In this document: one piece after another, positions 55,843-64,000 of the stretch
Numbering within the stretch: position 1 is the stretch's first letter
How the letters are laid out: each line of letters starts with the position of its first letter
Assembly (NCBI RefSeq): GCF_016132545.1
Contig: NZ_CP066167.1
Span: 585,001 to 649,000 of the forward strand
Reading direction: 5' to 3'
DNA length: 64,000 nucleotides
From: Spongiibacter nanhainus
Lineage (GTDB): Bacteria > Pseudomonadota > Gammaproteobacteria > Pseudomonadales > Spongiibacteraceae
The notes under the pieces: generated by a model
The model's database searches: none
Seen by the model: the letters and a program-made list of their open reading frames with translations, nothing else
Told to the model about the DNA's origin: nothing
Made by a program: the position numbers and the translations under genes

Positions 55843-56427
55843 TTAGCCAGCATAGTTAGCCGCTGCAAACTCCCAGTTTGCCAGGCTCCAGAACGCTTCC
55901 AGGTACTTGGGGCGCGCGTTGCGGTAGTCGATGTAGTAGGCGTGCTCCCATACATCGCAGGTCAGCAACGGGGTTTGGTCGCCTTTGGCGATGGGGGTGT
56001 CGGCGTCGTCGGTGTTGACGATTTCAACGCTGCCGTCGCTGTTTTTTACCAGCCAGGTCCAGCCTGAGCCGAAGTTGCCCACTGCTTTGGCGTTAAAGGC
56101 GGTTTTGAACTCGTCGAAAGAACCGAAGGCCTTGTCGATGGCTGCAGCCAAGTCGCCGCTGGGGGCGCCGCCGCCATTGGGGCTCAGGCTGTTCCAGTAG
56201 AAGGTGTGGTTCCAGACCTGGGCCGCCTGGTTGAACAGGCCGCCGCTGGAGGACTTGATGATGTCTTCCAGTGATTTACCTTCGTATTCGGTGCCCGGCA
56301 CCATGTCGTTCAACTTGGTAACGTAAGCGTTGTGGTGTTTGCCGTGGTGAAAATCCAGTGTCTCGGCAGAAATGTGGGGTTCCAGTGCGTTTTTTTCATA
56401 CGGCAAGCTTGGTAATTCAAAAGCCAT
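55843..56427 (-). CDS. sodB: Iron superoxide dismutase
   Basis: 194 residues, near the E. coli SodB length of 193. Metal ligands: His in SAETLDFHHGKHHNAYV, His in AAQVWNHTFYW, Asp and His in LTCDVWEHAYYID. AAQVWNHTFYWNSLSPNGG is a FeSOD-like stretch. Cytosolic enzyme that turns superoxide into hydrogen peroxide and oxygen. In the stress cluster with bfr, bfd and peroxiredoxin. AGGAGAG lies before the ATG. Confidence 0.96.
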   Translation of the reverse strand: MAFELPSLPYEKNALEPHISAETLDFHHGKHHNAYVTKLNDMVPGTEYEGKSLEDIIKSSSGGLFNQAAQVWNHTFYWNSLSPNGGGAPSGDLAAAIDKAFGSFDEFKTAFNAKAVGNFGSGWTWLVKNSDGSVEIVNTDDADTPIAKGDQTPLLTCDVWEHAYYIDYRNARPKYLEAFWSLANWEFAAANYAG

Positions 56428-56575
56428 CTGAGTCTCTCCTGGTTTCTATCTGTATGGAACGTGTGGTTTTTTAGGTGTTACGCGTAAAACTCGGTGTCGA
56501 TGACACCATTATCTACAAATTTGGCTGTCGGGGCTAAGCCCGTGCCGCACATTGCTGTTGTTCAAGTAAGCAATC

Positions 56576-57208
56576 TCAAGGCCATCTCCAGCCGCCCAGT
56601 TGCTGCCATTGATTGACGATTTGGCAAAACAGCTCGGCTGTTTTGAGTGCGTCGTAGGCCGCGCTGTGGGCTTCGTTGTTGTCAAACTCGATTTCGGCGA
56701 GCTGACAGGCCCTGGCCAAAACGGTGTGGCCGTAGGCCACGCCGGCGAGGCTGGCGGTATCCATTACGGAGAAGGGGTGGAAAGGGTTGCGCTTAATGTT
56801 GCTTCGTTCCACCGCTGCCATGACAAAGCCCAGATCGAAATGGGCGTTGTGGCCCACCAGGACGGCTCGCGTGCAGTTTTCCGCTTTCACCTGTTGACGG
56901 ATTCGCTTCATCAGCTCCCCCATCACAGTGACTTCTTTTTTCGCCTCGCGTTCCGGGTTGTGGGGGTCAATACCGGTAAATTCAAGGGCAGATTGCTCTA
57001 GATTGGCGCCGGCGAAGGGTTCTACTTGGTAACACAGAGTTTCGTCCGGCTCGATGTTGCCGGCGTCATCCATGCGCAAGAGGGTGGCGGCAATCTCTAA
57101 AATGGCATCGGTGCGGCTGTTGAAGCCGCCAGTTTCCACATCGATCACTACCGGCAGAAAGCCCCGGAAGCGTTGCGCCATAAAGGGTGTGTCGATGGCG
57201 TTACTCAT
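56576..57208 (-). CDS. rnt: Ribonuclease T
   Basis: 210 residues from ATG 57208; the 113 additional open codons are only the out-of-frame pyrC. DEDD exonuclease motifs: Exo [21 protein letters not shown], Exo [14 protein letters not shown], Exo [17 protein letters not shown]. Homodimeric 3'-5' exonuclease that trims tRNA, 5S and 23S 3' ends. Overlaps the pyrC stop by 8 bp; the two genes form an operon as in other Pseudomonadales. Confidence 0.95.
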   Translation of the reverse strand: MSNAIDTPFMAQRFRGFLPVVIDVETGGFNSRTDAILEIAATLLRMDDAGNIEPDETLCYQVEPFAGANLEQSALEFTGIDPHNPEREAKKEVTVMGELMKRIRQQVKAENCTRAVLVGHNAHFDLGFVMAAVERSNIKRNPFHPFSVMDTASLAGVAYGHTVLARACQLAEIEFDNNEAHSAAYDALKTAELFCQIVNQWQQLGGWRWP

Positions 57209-58244
57209 GGGGCACAACTTGCCACTGCAGGGTGTCGCCGGCCCGCAGTGGGCGCAATGAGTCCTCGCCCAGTGGCAGTTGCTCGGGGGCTTGCCAGGGG
57301 GTTTTGGATAGGGTGATGCGGTCGCTGTTGCGGGGCAGGCCGTAAAAATCCGGTCCGTAAAAGCTGGCAAAGGCTTCCAGCTTGTCCAGCGCGCCAGCAT
57401 TGTCAAAGGCTTCGGCGTAGAGCTCGATGGCGGCGTGGGCGGTGTAACAACCGGCGCAGCCGCAGTCAGTTTCTTTGCGGTGCCTGGCGTGGGGTGCAGA
57501 GTCGGTGCCCAGGAAGAATTTGGGGCTGCCCGATGTAGCTGCGTCAATCAGCGCCTGTTGGTGGGTGTTGCGCTTAAGGATGGGCAGGCAATAGTAGTGG
57601 GGGCGAATGCCGCCGGCCAGCATGTCGTTGCGGTTGTAAAGCAGGTGGTGGGCGGTAATGGTGGCGGCAATATTGGCCGGGGCTTCGCCTACGAAGGCTG
57701 CCGCGTCGGCGGTGGTGATGTGCTCCAGCACCACTTTCAGCTCTGGAAAACGGCTGCAGATGCCTTTGAGATGGCGGTCGATAAATACCGCCTCCCGGTC
57801 AAAGATGTCGATGTCGGCGTCGGTGACTTCACCGTGCACCAGCAGGGGGAGGTCGTGGCTTTGCATCGCCTCCAGCACGGGCGCCAGTTTGTCGATATCC
57901 GTTACCCCGGAGTCGGAGTTGGTGGTGGCGCCTGCGGGATAGAGCTTGGCGGCGTAAACCACACCGGAGTTTGCCGCCTCAATGATGTCTTCGGGGCGGG
58001 TATTGTCGGTGAGATACAGCACCATCAGTGGCAACAGCCGGTTTCCCGAAGAGGGCAGGTGGGCCTCGATGCGTTGTCGGTAGGCGCTGGCTTCGGCCAA
58101 ATTGCGTACCGGTGGCGTCAGGTTGGGCATAATGATGGCGCGGCCAAAGTAGCGGCTGGCATCGGCCACCGTGAGGGCCAGCGCGGCGCCGTCCCGAAGG
58201 TGGATGTGCCAATCATCGGGGCGGGTGATGTCGAGGGTTTGCAT
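57201..58244 (-). CDS. pyrC: Dihydroorotase
   Basis: 347 residues. Zinc ligands in [10 protein letters not shown], carboxylated Lys in [11 protein letters not shown], His in [16 protein letters not shown] and Asp in [10 protein letters not shown]. Cyclises carbamoyl aspartate to dihydroorotate in pyrimidine synthesis. E. coli-like class (348). Overlaps rnt by 8 bp. Confidence 0.96.
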   Translation of the reverse strand: MQTLDITRPDDWHIHLRDGAALALTVADASRYFGRAIIMPNLTPPVRNLAEASAYRQRIEAHLPSSGNRLLPLMVLYLTDNTRPEDIIEAANSGVVYAAKLYPAGATTNSDSGVTDIDKLAPVLEAMQSHDLPLLVHGEVTDADIDIFDREAVFIDRHLKGICSRFPELKVVLEHITTADAAAFVGEAPANIAATITAHHLLYNRNDMLAGGIRPHYYCLPILKRNTHQQALIDAATSGSPKFFLGTDSAPHARHRKETDCGCAGCYTAHAAIELYAEAFDNAGALDKLEAFASFYGPDFYGLPRNSDRITLSKTPWQAPEQLPLGEDSLRPLRAGDTLQWQVVPHE

Positions 58245-58365
58245 AGTGCGCCTTGTGCGGAAGCCCGCAATCTGAGCGGGGGCCGGAGGTTGTTCGAGCG
58301 CAAAATGCTACCGCAATTGCTCAAGGGGGGAAACACCCGCCGCCGAGCGGCGGGTTGAGGTGGGC

Positions 58366-58665
58366 CTACTCGCTGGGTGGTGAGGCCGGGTCGTCCAGGC
58401 CCCACTGGCCCCGGTTTTTGGCCACGGTGGCCGGTCCAATACCGGGTACTTCAAGCAGGCCTGCCGTTGACTTGAAGGGGCCGTTTTTCTCCCGGTAGGC
58501 CACAATGGCCTCAGCTTTCTGTGGGCCGATGCCGGTCAGCGTTTGCAGCTCCTCTGCCGTGGCGGTGTTGACATCCAGCGCCAGCGCGGGGAGGGCTGAA
58601 AAGGCGAGAACAACAGCGGTGGTGAGTGCCGCCAGCAGGCGGCGTAGGTATTTGGCAGTCATCAT
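58366..58665 (-). CDS. ComEA-like helix-hairpin-helix protein
   Basis: 99 residues from ATG 58665, preceded by AAGGATATTG (a second ATG follows immediately). Signal peptide ends ALPALA; then one ComEA-type HhH domain: LDVNTATAEELQTLTGIGPQ and KSTAGLLEVPGIGPATVAKN. Periplasmic single-domain ComEA proteins bind double-stranded DNA and support DNA uptake in competent species. No other competence genes are in the window. Confidence 0.88.
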   Translation of the reverse strand: MMTAKYLRRLLAALTTAVVLAFSALPALALDVNTATAEELQTLTGIGPQKAEAIVAYREKNGPFKSTAGLLEVPGIGPATVAKNRGQWGLDDPASPPSE

Positions 58666-59102
58666 CAATATCCTTTTGTGATGTGTCTTTTGGGTTTTGA
58701 CATCGACACAGCGGTCGATCTGTTGCTGCGGTTGCAGGCTGCGGCGCATCCTGCACCGACTGAAAGTGTAGTCCCAATTGCGCAGCGCTGCCAAGACGAT
58801 GCCGATCCGGGGCCTCCTCCAGCATTGTTAACCCGGAAATCGCAGTCGTTGGCGGAGGTGTCTCGCCGCCGCAGCCGGCTCAAACGGCATGCACGTGAAG
58901 GAGCTGAAGGCATGCGGGCAGGGAAGGCGCCAGAACGAAACGGGTATATCGGCACCAAAGGCGGTTTTGAGAGCGTGGTGGTGGGATTTTCGTATTCGCC
59001 CGTGGTACGTGGCGTCCGCGGCCAAAAATCGCTAAAATACGCCCCTTTTTTACGCCTCCGCCGCCTCGCTTTTTCGGGGCGGTGACTGTCTGTGGAGTGA
59101 AC
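58666..59102. other. Gene-free region between the HhH gene and argG
   Basis: 437 bases. A plus-strand open frame of 135 codons here has no recognisable domain and no RBS, so it is not annotated. A -10-like TAAAAT at 59033-59038 ahead of argG is the only promoter-like element, without a clear -35. Confidence 0.5.
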
Positions 59103-60326
59103 ATGTCCGATATCAACAAGGTGGTCCTGGCCTATTCCGGTGGTCTGGATACGTCCGTCATTGTTAAATGGCTGCAGGAGACCTATCAGTGCGAAGTGGT
59201 GACCTTTACTGCCGATATCGGTCAGGGCGAGGAAGTTGAACCCGCCCGGGCCAAGGCGCAGGCGTTGGGAGTCAAGGAGATTTATATTGATGATCTCCGC
59301 GAGGAATTTGTGCGGGATTTTGTCTTCCCCATGTTTCGCGCCAACGCCATTTACGAAGGTGAGTATCTGTTGGGCACCTCCATTGCCCGGCCATTGATTG
59401 CCAAGCGCTTGATCGAGATTGCCAACGAGACCGGCGCCGATGCCATCTCCCACGGTGCCACCGGCAAGGGTAACGACCAAGTACGTTTTGAGCTGGGTGC
59501 CTACGCTCTCAAGCCCGGTATTCAAGTCATTGCTCCCTGGCGGGAATGGGATCTGACCTCCCGGGAAACCCTGATGGCCTACTGCGAGAAGCACCAGATT
59601 CCGGTGGATTTTTCCAGCAAGAAGAAAAAATCCCCCTATTCTATGGACGCCAACCTGCTGCACATCTCCTATGAGGGCGGCAACCTGGAAGACCCCTACT
59701 GGGAAGCGGAAGAGGACATGTGGCGCTGGAGCGTGGCGCCGGAAGCCGCACCGGACAAGCCCACCTACATCGAGCTGGACTACCGCAACGGCGATCCGGT
59801 GGCGCTCAATGGCGAAGAGTTGAGTCCCGCCACCATGCTGGCGACCCTGAACAAGCTGGGTGGGGACAACGGCATTGGCCGTCTGGATATCGTCGAGAAT
59901 CGCTATGTGGGCATGAAGTCCCGGGGCTGCTACGAAACCCCCGGCGGCACCATCATGATGAAGGCCCACCGGGCGATTGAGTCTCTGACTCTGGATCGCG
60001 AGGCGGCTCACCTTAAAGATGAGTTGATGCCGCGCTATGCCAAGCTGATCTACAACGGCTACTGGTTCAGCCCCGACCGCCGTATGCTGCAGGCGGCCAT
60101 CGACGCCAGTCAGACCTACGTTAACGGCACCGTGCGTTTGAAACTGTATAAGGGCAGCGTGGTCGTAGTGGGACGCAAATCGGATCAGTCTCTGTTTGAC
60201 GAGGCGATTGCGACCTTTGAGGACGACGCGGGCGCTTATGATCAGAAAGATGCTGAGGGCTTTATCAAGCTCAATGCGCTGCGCTTGCGGATTGCGGCTG
60301 GTAAAGGTCGCTCGCAGCTTTCCTGA
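59103..60326 (+). CDS. argG: Argininosuccinate synthase
   Basis: 407 residues from ATG 59103 (GGAG seven bases upstream; the open frame is longer but not conserved). ATP loop [17 protein letters not shown], citrulline/aspartate site [14 protein letters not shown], and [10 protein letters not shown]. Catalyses citrulline plus aspartate plus ATP to argininosuccinate. Followed by a hairpin terminator. Unlinked from argF and argD in this window. Confidence 0.96.
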   Translation: MSDINKVVLAYSGGLDTSVIVKWLQETYQCEVVTFTADIGQGEEVEPARAKAQALGVKEIYIDDLREEFVRDFVFPMFRANAIYEGEYLLGTSIARPLIAKRLIEIANETGADAISHGATGKGNDQVRFELGAYALKPGIQVIAPWREWDLTSRETLMAYCEKHQIPVDFSSKKKKSPYSMDANLLHISYEGGNLEDPYWEAEEDMWRWSVAPEAAPDKPTYIELDYRNGDPVALNGEELSPATMLATLNKLGGDNGIGRLDIVENRYVGMKSRGCYETPGGTIMMKAHRAIESLTLDREAAHLKDELMPRYAKLIYNGYWFSPDRRMLQAAIDASQTYVNGTVRLKLYKGSVVVVGRKSDQSLFDEAIATFEDDAGAYDQKDAEGFIKLNALRLRIAAGKGRSQLS

Positions 60327-60357
60327 TCTGCCGGGCGGGGCTTGACGAAGTGCCCGC

Positions 60358-60383
60358 CCGGGCCCAACCATAGGGCCCTTTTC
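60358..60383 (+). terminator. Terminator after argG
   Basis: GGGCCC-aaccata-GGGCCC followed by TTTT, 32 bases after the argG stop. The T-run is short. Confidence 0.7.
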
Positions 60384-60420
60384 GGCGACGGGCCCGCCCC
60401 CACACGCTAATAATTTTGAG

Positions 60421-63369
60421 ATGCCATTGATGAAGCAACCCAGTGTAATTCTTGTCGGCGCGATTACCGCGGGCGCCCTGTTCCTGTCTGCCTGTAGTGG
60501 GGACAGTAACTCTTCCCGCCGAACCAAATTCGAGCTCAATCCGCGCCAATTTTACGTTGATGAGTCCCTGGGATCGGTGTCCTTTGCCAATGGGCCAACG
60601 CTGGATTTGACCTTGGCGGTGGGCAGCGGTGCGTTTCGCTCGGCCAATGATCGACCTGGGCCCCGTGCCGACGAGGGCGACATTTTCTACACCATTACTG
60701 ACCGAGGGCCGACTATCCCCTGCGAGGACAGTGCCGAAGTGCTGGGTGTGCCCGGGTTCTGCAGTGCACCGGGGTCGATCTTTGCCATCCCCGATTTCAA
60801 TCCCCAGATCATTCAATGGCAAATCAGCGGTGTCGGCACCGAGCTGACCCTGAGCAAGATGGCGTCGATCCCGCTGGTGGGCAGCAATGGCCAGCCTTTG
60901 AACGGCCTCCCCAACCCCTATAACAATGCCACCAGTGAAACGGCCTTTGATCACTCGGGCAACCAGATGTCCCAGGATGCCAACGGCATTGACCCCGAAG
61001 CGCTGGTGCAGCTGGACAATGGCCGCTTCTGGGTGGCGGAAGAGTACGGCCCCAGTTTGATGCTGGTGGACAGCGACGGGCGCGTGCTGCGCCGCCATAT
61101 GCCCAACGGCAGTACCAGCTCTTTTGCTGGCGTGAGCTACCCGGTGTCCGATGACCTTATCCCGGGTATCTTTGCAAAACGGCAGTTGCACCGGGGGTTT
61201 GAGGCCTTGGCAGTGTCGCCAGACAATACCTCGCTGTACGCTGTCATGCAGAGTCCGCTGGCTAATCCCGCCGTGGCGGATTTTGAAGCGGGCCGCATTG
61301 TTCGCATTCTCAAGTTTTCACTCAACGCTGAGACCGGAGATATTGTCGATATCGACGGTGAGTACCTTTATCGCCTGGATACGCCCTCTCAGTTTGGCAC
61401 CCTTTTCGATGGCGCCGGGGATGTGGAGAACGGAGAATTTCTGTCTCAAAGCGACATTACTGTCAATGAGGCAGTGGCGATTGGTGAAGACTACCTGGCG
61501 GTGGTGGAGCAGGCCCGTAATGTCAGCAAGGTCTACCGCATCAATCTCGCCAATGCGGTGAACATCTTGGGCTCTCAATGGGACTCCCAGTTCGGTGGCG
61601 GAGAGACCCTTGAGCAGCAGTACCTGGTTGACGGTGTGCCCTTTGTTCCCAAGCAACTGGGCTTTGATAGTCTCAGCAAAACCCTGCCGCTGAATATTGA
61701 TCCCCTCGGTGAGCGCATCGAAGGCTTGGCGCTGCTGGATGCCAACTTCGCTGCGGTGACTAACGACAACAATTACGGCATCGGCGGGGAGCGCAGTCGC
61801 ATTGCGATTTTGCCCTTGGGGCCACTGATTATTGCCAACGCGGCGCCGGTAACACCCTCGGTAGACTACAACAACTCCGCCAGTTTTATTCGTAACGACA
61901 CCGTGTTTGGAAGTGGCGCTGCGAAGGTGGTGGCTGCGGATACCAGCAATTCGCGATTGTTCGTGGTAAATGCCCAGCGTGCCAGTGTCGATGTGGTAGA
62001 CGTTACCGACCCACAATTACCTGTGCAAAATGGCGAGCTGGATATTGCCGCTGCTGGCAGCAGCTTGGGGATTACCCCGGGCGCGGTGACCCATGCAGTG
62101 GTGGGCTTGCAGTACGTGGCGGTGACGGTGGAAAACAGTAATCCGCAGAGCTCAGGTTTTGTCGCCTTCTACGATCTCGACGATCTGAGCCTCGTTGACG
62201 CCTTTACTGTGGGTGCCGGGCCAAATATGGCTGTGTTTGATCAGATTTCCACCACCCTGCTGGTGGCTAATGAAGGTCAGCCCAGCGATGACTACAGTGT
62301 CGATCCCGAGGGCAGTGTCACGGTGATCAATTTTAGCGATGGCATTGCCAGTGCAACGGTCAGCACCATCGACTTTGCTGATTTTAATGTCGGCGCCAGC
62401 CGGGCGGCGGAGTTGCCGGCCGGGGTGCGGATTTACGGCCCTGGAGCAACCGTGGCAGAAGACTTGGAGCCGGAAACTATCTCTGTGGGGCTGGATAACA
62501 ACACCGTGTTTGTCGGCCTGCAGGAAAACAACGCCGTCGCGGTGCTGGACCTGGGAGAACTCAGCGTTGAGCGGATTGTGGCGCTGGGTACTAAAGATTT
62601 CGGCCGCAAAGGCAATGAGCTGGATGTTAACGACGATGGCGTGGTGGATCTAAAAACCTGGCCAGGCGTGGCGGGGATGTATCAACCTGACGGCATTGGC
62701 GCCTACCAATACCAGGGCGACAACTACTTTGTTACCGCCAATGAGGGTGAGGCCAGAGATTACAGCGGTTTTAGCGAGCAGCAGCGTGCCTTTGAACTGG
62801 ATGGTGTCAACGGTCCGGATATCGATAACAATAACCCCAGCGCCAGCGATGCGGCTGATAACAATGCGCTGGGGCGTTTAACGGTATCTAACCAAAGTGG
62901 CGATAGCGACGGTGATAACGACATCGATGTGATCACCGCCTTTGGTGGTCGTTCCTTCGCCATTTGGGACGAGCAGGGCAATCTAATCTACGACTCCGGA
63001 TCAGATATTGCCCGGGTGACGGAAGCGCAGCTCGGTTTCAATTTTAACGATGTGGATACCGCCAGCGACGAGAAGGGCGCCGAGCCGGAAGGCCTGAGCC
63101 TGGTGGCCAGCTTGGGCCGTGTCTATGCCTTTATTACCCTTGAGCGTGCCGGCGGCCTGATGATTTATGACGTCAGCAATCCTTACGGCGTGCAGTTTGT
63201 GCAGTATGTGAATAATCGCGACTTTACTGCCCAGGACAGTGGGGATGTTGGCCCAGAAGGCATCGCAGGATTCACCATTGATGGTCAGGGCTATATCGCG
63301 GTGGGCAACGAGCAATCCGGCAACGTGCGTATCTTTGAGCTGGATGCCGGCAATAGCACCACCCAGTAA
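60421..63369 (+). CDS. Large lipoprotein: phytase-esterase-like domain plus choice-of-anchor I domain
   Basis: 982 residues with a lipoprotein signal (ITAGALFLSAC lipobox, Cys about 23). Residues about 45-470 match the 'esterase-like activity of phytase' fold: FYTITDRGPT, GIDPEALVQLDNGRFWVAEE and LERIEGLALLDANFAAVTND-like beta-propeller repeats. Residues about 490-975 match a choice-of-anchor I type beta-propeller found in alkaline phosphatase-like proteins: NQ/NDDGVVDLKTW, PDGIGAYQYQGDNYFVTANE and GDVGPEGIAGF. Two propellers on one chain. Likely surface phosphate-ester or lipid-linked scavenging, but no substrate is shown. ATG at 60430 is a further possible start. Confidence 0.78.
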   Translation: MPLMKQPSVILVGAITAGALFLSACSGDSNSSRRTKFELNPRQFYVDESLGSVSFANGPTLDLTLAVGSGAFRSANDRPGPRADEGDIFYTITDRGPTIPCEDSAEVLGVPGFCSAPGSIFAIPDFNPQIIQWQISGVGTELTLSKMASIPLVGSNGQPLNGLPNPYNNATSETAFDHSGNQMSQDANGIDPEALVQLDNGRFWVAEEYGPSLMLVDSDGRVLRRHMPNGSTSSFAGVSYPVSDDLIPGIFAKRQLHRGFEALAVSPDNTSLYAVMQSPLANPAVADFEAGRIVRILKFSLNAETGDIVDIDGEYLYRLDTPSQFGTLFDGAGDVENGEFLSQSDITVNEAVAIGEDYLAVVEQARNVSKVYRINLANAVNILGSQWDSQFGGGETLEQQYLVDGVPFVPKQLGFDSLSKTLPLNIDPLGERIEGLALLDANFAAVTNDNNYGIGGERSRIAILPLGPLIIANAAPVTPSVDYNNSASFIRNDTVFGSGAAKVVAADTSNSRLFVVNAQRASVDVVDVTDPQLPVQNGELDIAAAGSSLGITPGAVTHAVVGLQYVAVTVENSNPQSSGFVAFYDLDDLSLVDAFTVGAGPNMAVFDQISTTLLVANEGQPSDDYSVDPEGSVTVINFSDGIASATVSTIDFADFNVGASRAAELPAGVRIYGPGATVAEDLEPETISVGLDNNTVFVGLQENNAVAVLDLGELSVERIVALGTKDFGRKGNELDVNDDGVVDLKTWPGVAGMYQPDGIGAYQYQGDNYFVTANEGEARDYSGFSEQQRAFELDGVNGPDIDNNNPSASDAADNNALGRLTVSNQSGDSDGDNDIDVITAFGGRSFAIWDEQGNLIYDSGSDIARVTEAQLGFNFNDVDTASDEKGAEPEGLSLVASLGRVYAFITLERAGGLMIYDVSNPYGVQFVQYVNNRDFTAQDSGDVGPEGIAGFTIDGQGYIAVGNEQSGNVRIFELDAGNSTTQ

Positions 63370-63415
63370 GGGCCAGTCCAGGGGGCGGCCGATGTTAATG
63401 TCGGCCGCCTACCAA

Positions 63416-63457
63416 TATCAGAGTTTCACCGGGCAGTATCAGGATTTCACCGGGCGC
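63416..63457. repeat. 21-bp tandem duplication at the 3' end of the response-regulator gene
   Basis: Two adjacent copies of TATCAGAGTTTCACCGGGCAG and TATCAGGATTTCACCGGGCGC (17 of 21 identical). The second copy contains the stop codon and last codons of the response-regulator gene (minus strand); the first copy is a downstream relic. A stem-loop GGCGGCCGA / TCGGCCGCC lies further out (63384-63409). Confidence 0.8.
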
Positions 63458-63981
63458 TTTTGCAGCTTGCGCTGTAGCGTGCGCCGGTGCATGCCCAGCT
63501 GTCGTGCGGTGGCAGAGATATTGCCATCGTTGTCTTTTAGAGCCTGCTGGATATGCTCCCAGGTGAATCGTTGCAGCGAAGGGGCTGCGATCTCTGGCTC
63601 TTCGCTAGTGATTGTCGCCGGTTTGGCGGCGCTGTCCAGGGCTTCAATAATGGCGCGGGTGCCGGCGGGTTTTTGCAGATAATTGTCGGCCCCCAGCTTA
63701 ATGGCATCCACTGCGGTGGCGATACTGGAGTAGCCGGTTAGCATTAGCATGCGAACATCGGCGAAGCGCTGTCGCAATTCGGGGATCAATGTCAGCCCGC
63801 TTTGCTTTTCCAGCTTTAAGTCAATCACGGCTTTCTTCGGCTGGTAGCGCTCGCACAGCGACAGTGCCTGGTCGATGCTTACCGCCACGATCACCGAGAA
63901 GCCCTTGCGCTCCAGTGAGCGTTTCAGAGCGGTGCCGAAGGCCGGGTCGTCGTCGACCACCAGAAAATCTACTTGCTCCAT
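63439..63981 (-). CDS. RegA/RoxR/ActR-type redox response regulator
   Basis: 180 residues. Receiver domain 1-115 with FLVVDDDPAFG, phospho-Asp in KAVIDLKLEKQSG and Lys in YLQKPAG. The C-terminal Fis-type HTH (about 135-180) matches RegA: FTWEHIQQALKDNDGNISAT, then ARQLGMHRRTLQRKLQKRP. Regulators of this group control respiration, redox balance and cytochrome oxidases together with a RegB/RoxS histidine kinase. That kinase gene would lie beyond the window edge. Confidence 0.93.
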   Translation of the reverse strand: MEQVDFLVVDDDPAFGTALKRSLERKGFSVIVAVSIDQALSLCERYQPKKAVIDLKLEKQSGLTLIPELRQRFADVRMLMLTGYSSIATAVDAIKLGADNYLQKPAGTRAIIEALDSAAKPATITSEEPEIAAPSLQRFTWEHIQQALKDNDGNISATARQLGMHRRTLQRKLQKRPVKS

Positions 63982-64000
63982 GGCGAGCCCTTCCTATTTC

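Noticed and set aside
55117-55846. Open frames of 66-112 codons between the peroxiredoxin gene and sodB
   Set aside because: They fall in the fold-back element, are on both strands and lack RBS and similarity.
57209-57547. Apparent 113-residue N-terminal extension of RNase T
   Set aside because: It is the pyrC sequence read in another frame; the true start at 57208 matches the family.
58678-59085. Plus-strand frame of 135 codons upstream of argG
   Set aside because: No RBS, biased arginine-rich composition at the end and no domain; probably leader DNA.
58665-60539. Minus-strand open frame of 624 codons opposite argG
   Set aside because: It is the antisense shadow of argG, with no domain resemblance; GC-rich third positions leave long open antisense frames.

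Overview
The window reads as chromosomal DNA of a GC-rich, aerobic, probably marine gammaproteobacterium. The pointers are AsrA/PA0779-type Lon, a Pseudomonas-style NrdA with two ATP-cones, RoxR/RegA, YghU, DbpA, a Bfd/Bfr pair and several TonB-dependent receptors of the 'iron complex/organic substrate' type. A Cellvibrionales/Spongiibacteraceae-like lineage would fit, but this is inference from gene content and no phylogeny was run.

Layout. 1-3490: distal half of an rRNA operon (tRNA-Ala tail, spacer with boxA, complete 23S, 5S, terminator). 3490-19700: housekeeping and stress genes, namely a small acidic-tailed protein, a BON protein, a TonB receptor, pirin, acylphosphatase, YghU-type GST, a GMC oxidoreductase, an esterase lipoprotein, AsrA-like Lon, a DUF3365 protein, a remnant of a di-haem peroxidase, a methyltransferase, a cupin, a RIO kinase and DbpA. 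19680-22740: a compact MerR regulon in which an acetoacetate-decarboxylase-like gene, an Old Yellow Enzyme-like gene and the merR gene itself each carry the same TTGACC-N19-TA operator/promoter. 22700-28500: a diguanylate cyclase, MltF, an MDR dehydrogenase, a MOSC protein and an internally deleted PaiB-like gene.

28500-33180 is the accessory part: an AT-rich stretch with a complete IS66-family element (2661 bp, 8-bp target duplication) and a lone P-loop ATPase resembling the Sll1717 family, set directly downstream of nrdB. 33185-37850: nrdAB with candidate NrdR and DnaA sites. 37960-41525: an orphan FbpC-like ABC ATPase, a repeat cluster, then argF and argD. 41900-47000: a second TonB receptor, a HyuB-like subunit without HyuA, GrxD and a DUF4442 protein.

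47049-53110 is a probable iron-regulated operon: DUF4856-like lipoprotein, imelysin-like lipoprotein, FecA-like receptor, fatty-acid hydroxylase/sterol desaturase, with a candidate Fur box ahead and an attenuator-like hairpin after the first gene. 53250-56430 continues the iron/oxidative-stress theme (Bfr, Bfd, 2-Cys peroxiredoxin, SodB), interrupted by a roughly 670-bp fold-back element without genes. 56576-63981: RNase T, PyrC, a ComEA-like HhH protein, ArgG, a very large phytase-esterase/choice-of-anchor lipoprotein and a RegA/RoxR-type regulator.

No CRISPR array, prophage or complete known defence system was seen. The best candidates for something under-described are the stand-alone ATPase beside nrdB and IS66, the three-operator MerR regulon, and the DUF4856-imelysin-receptor-hydroxylase operon.
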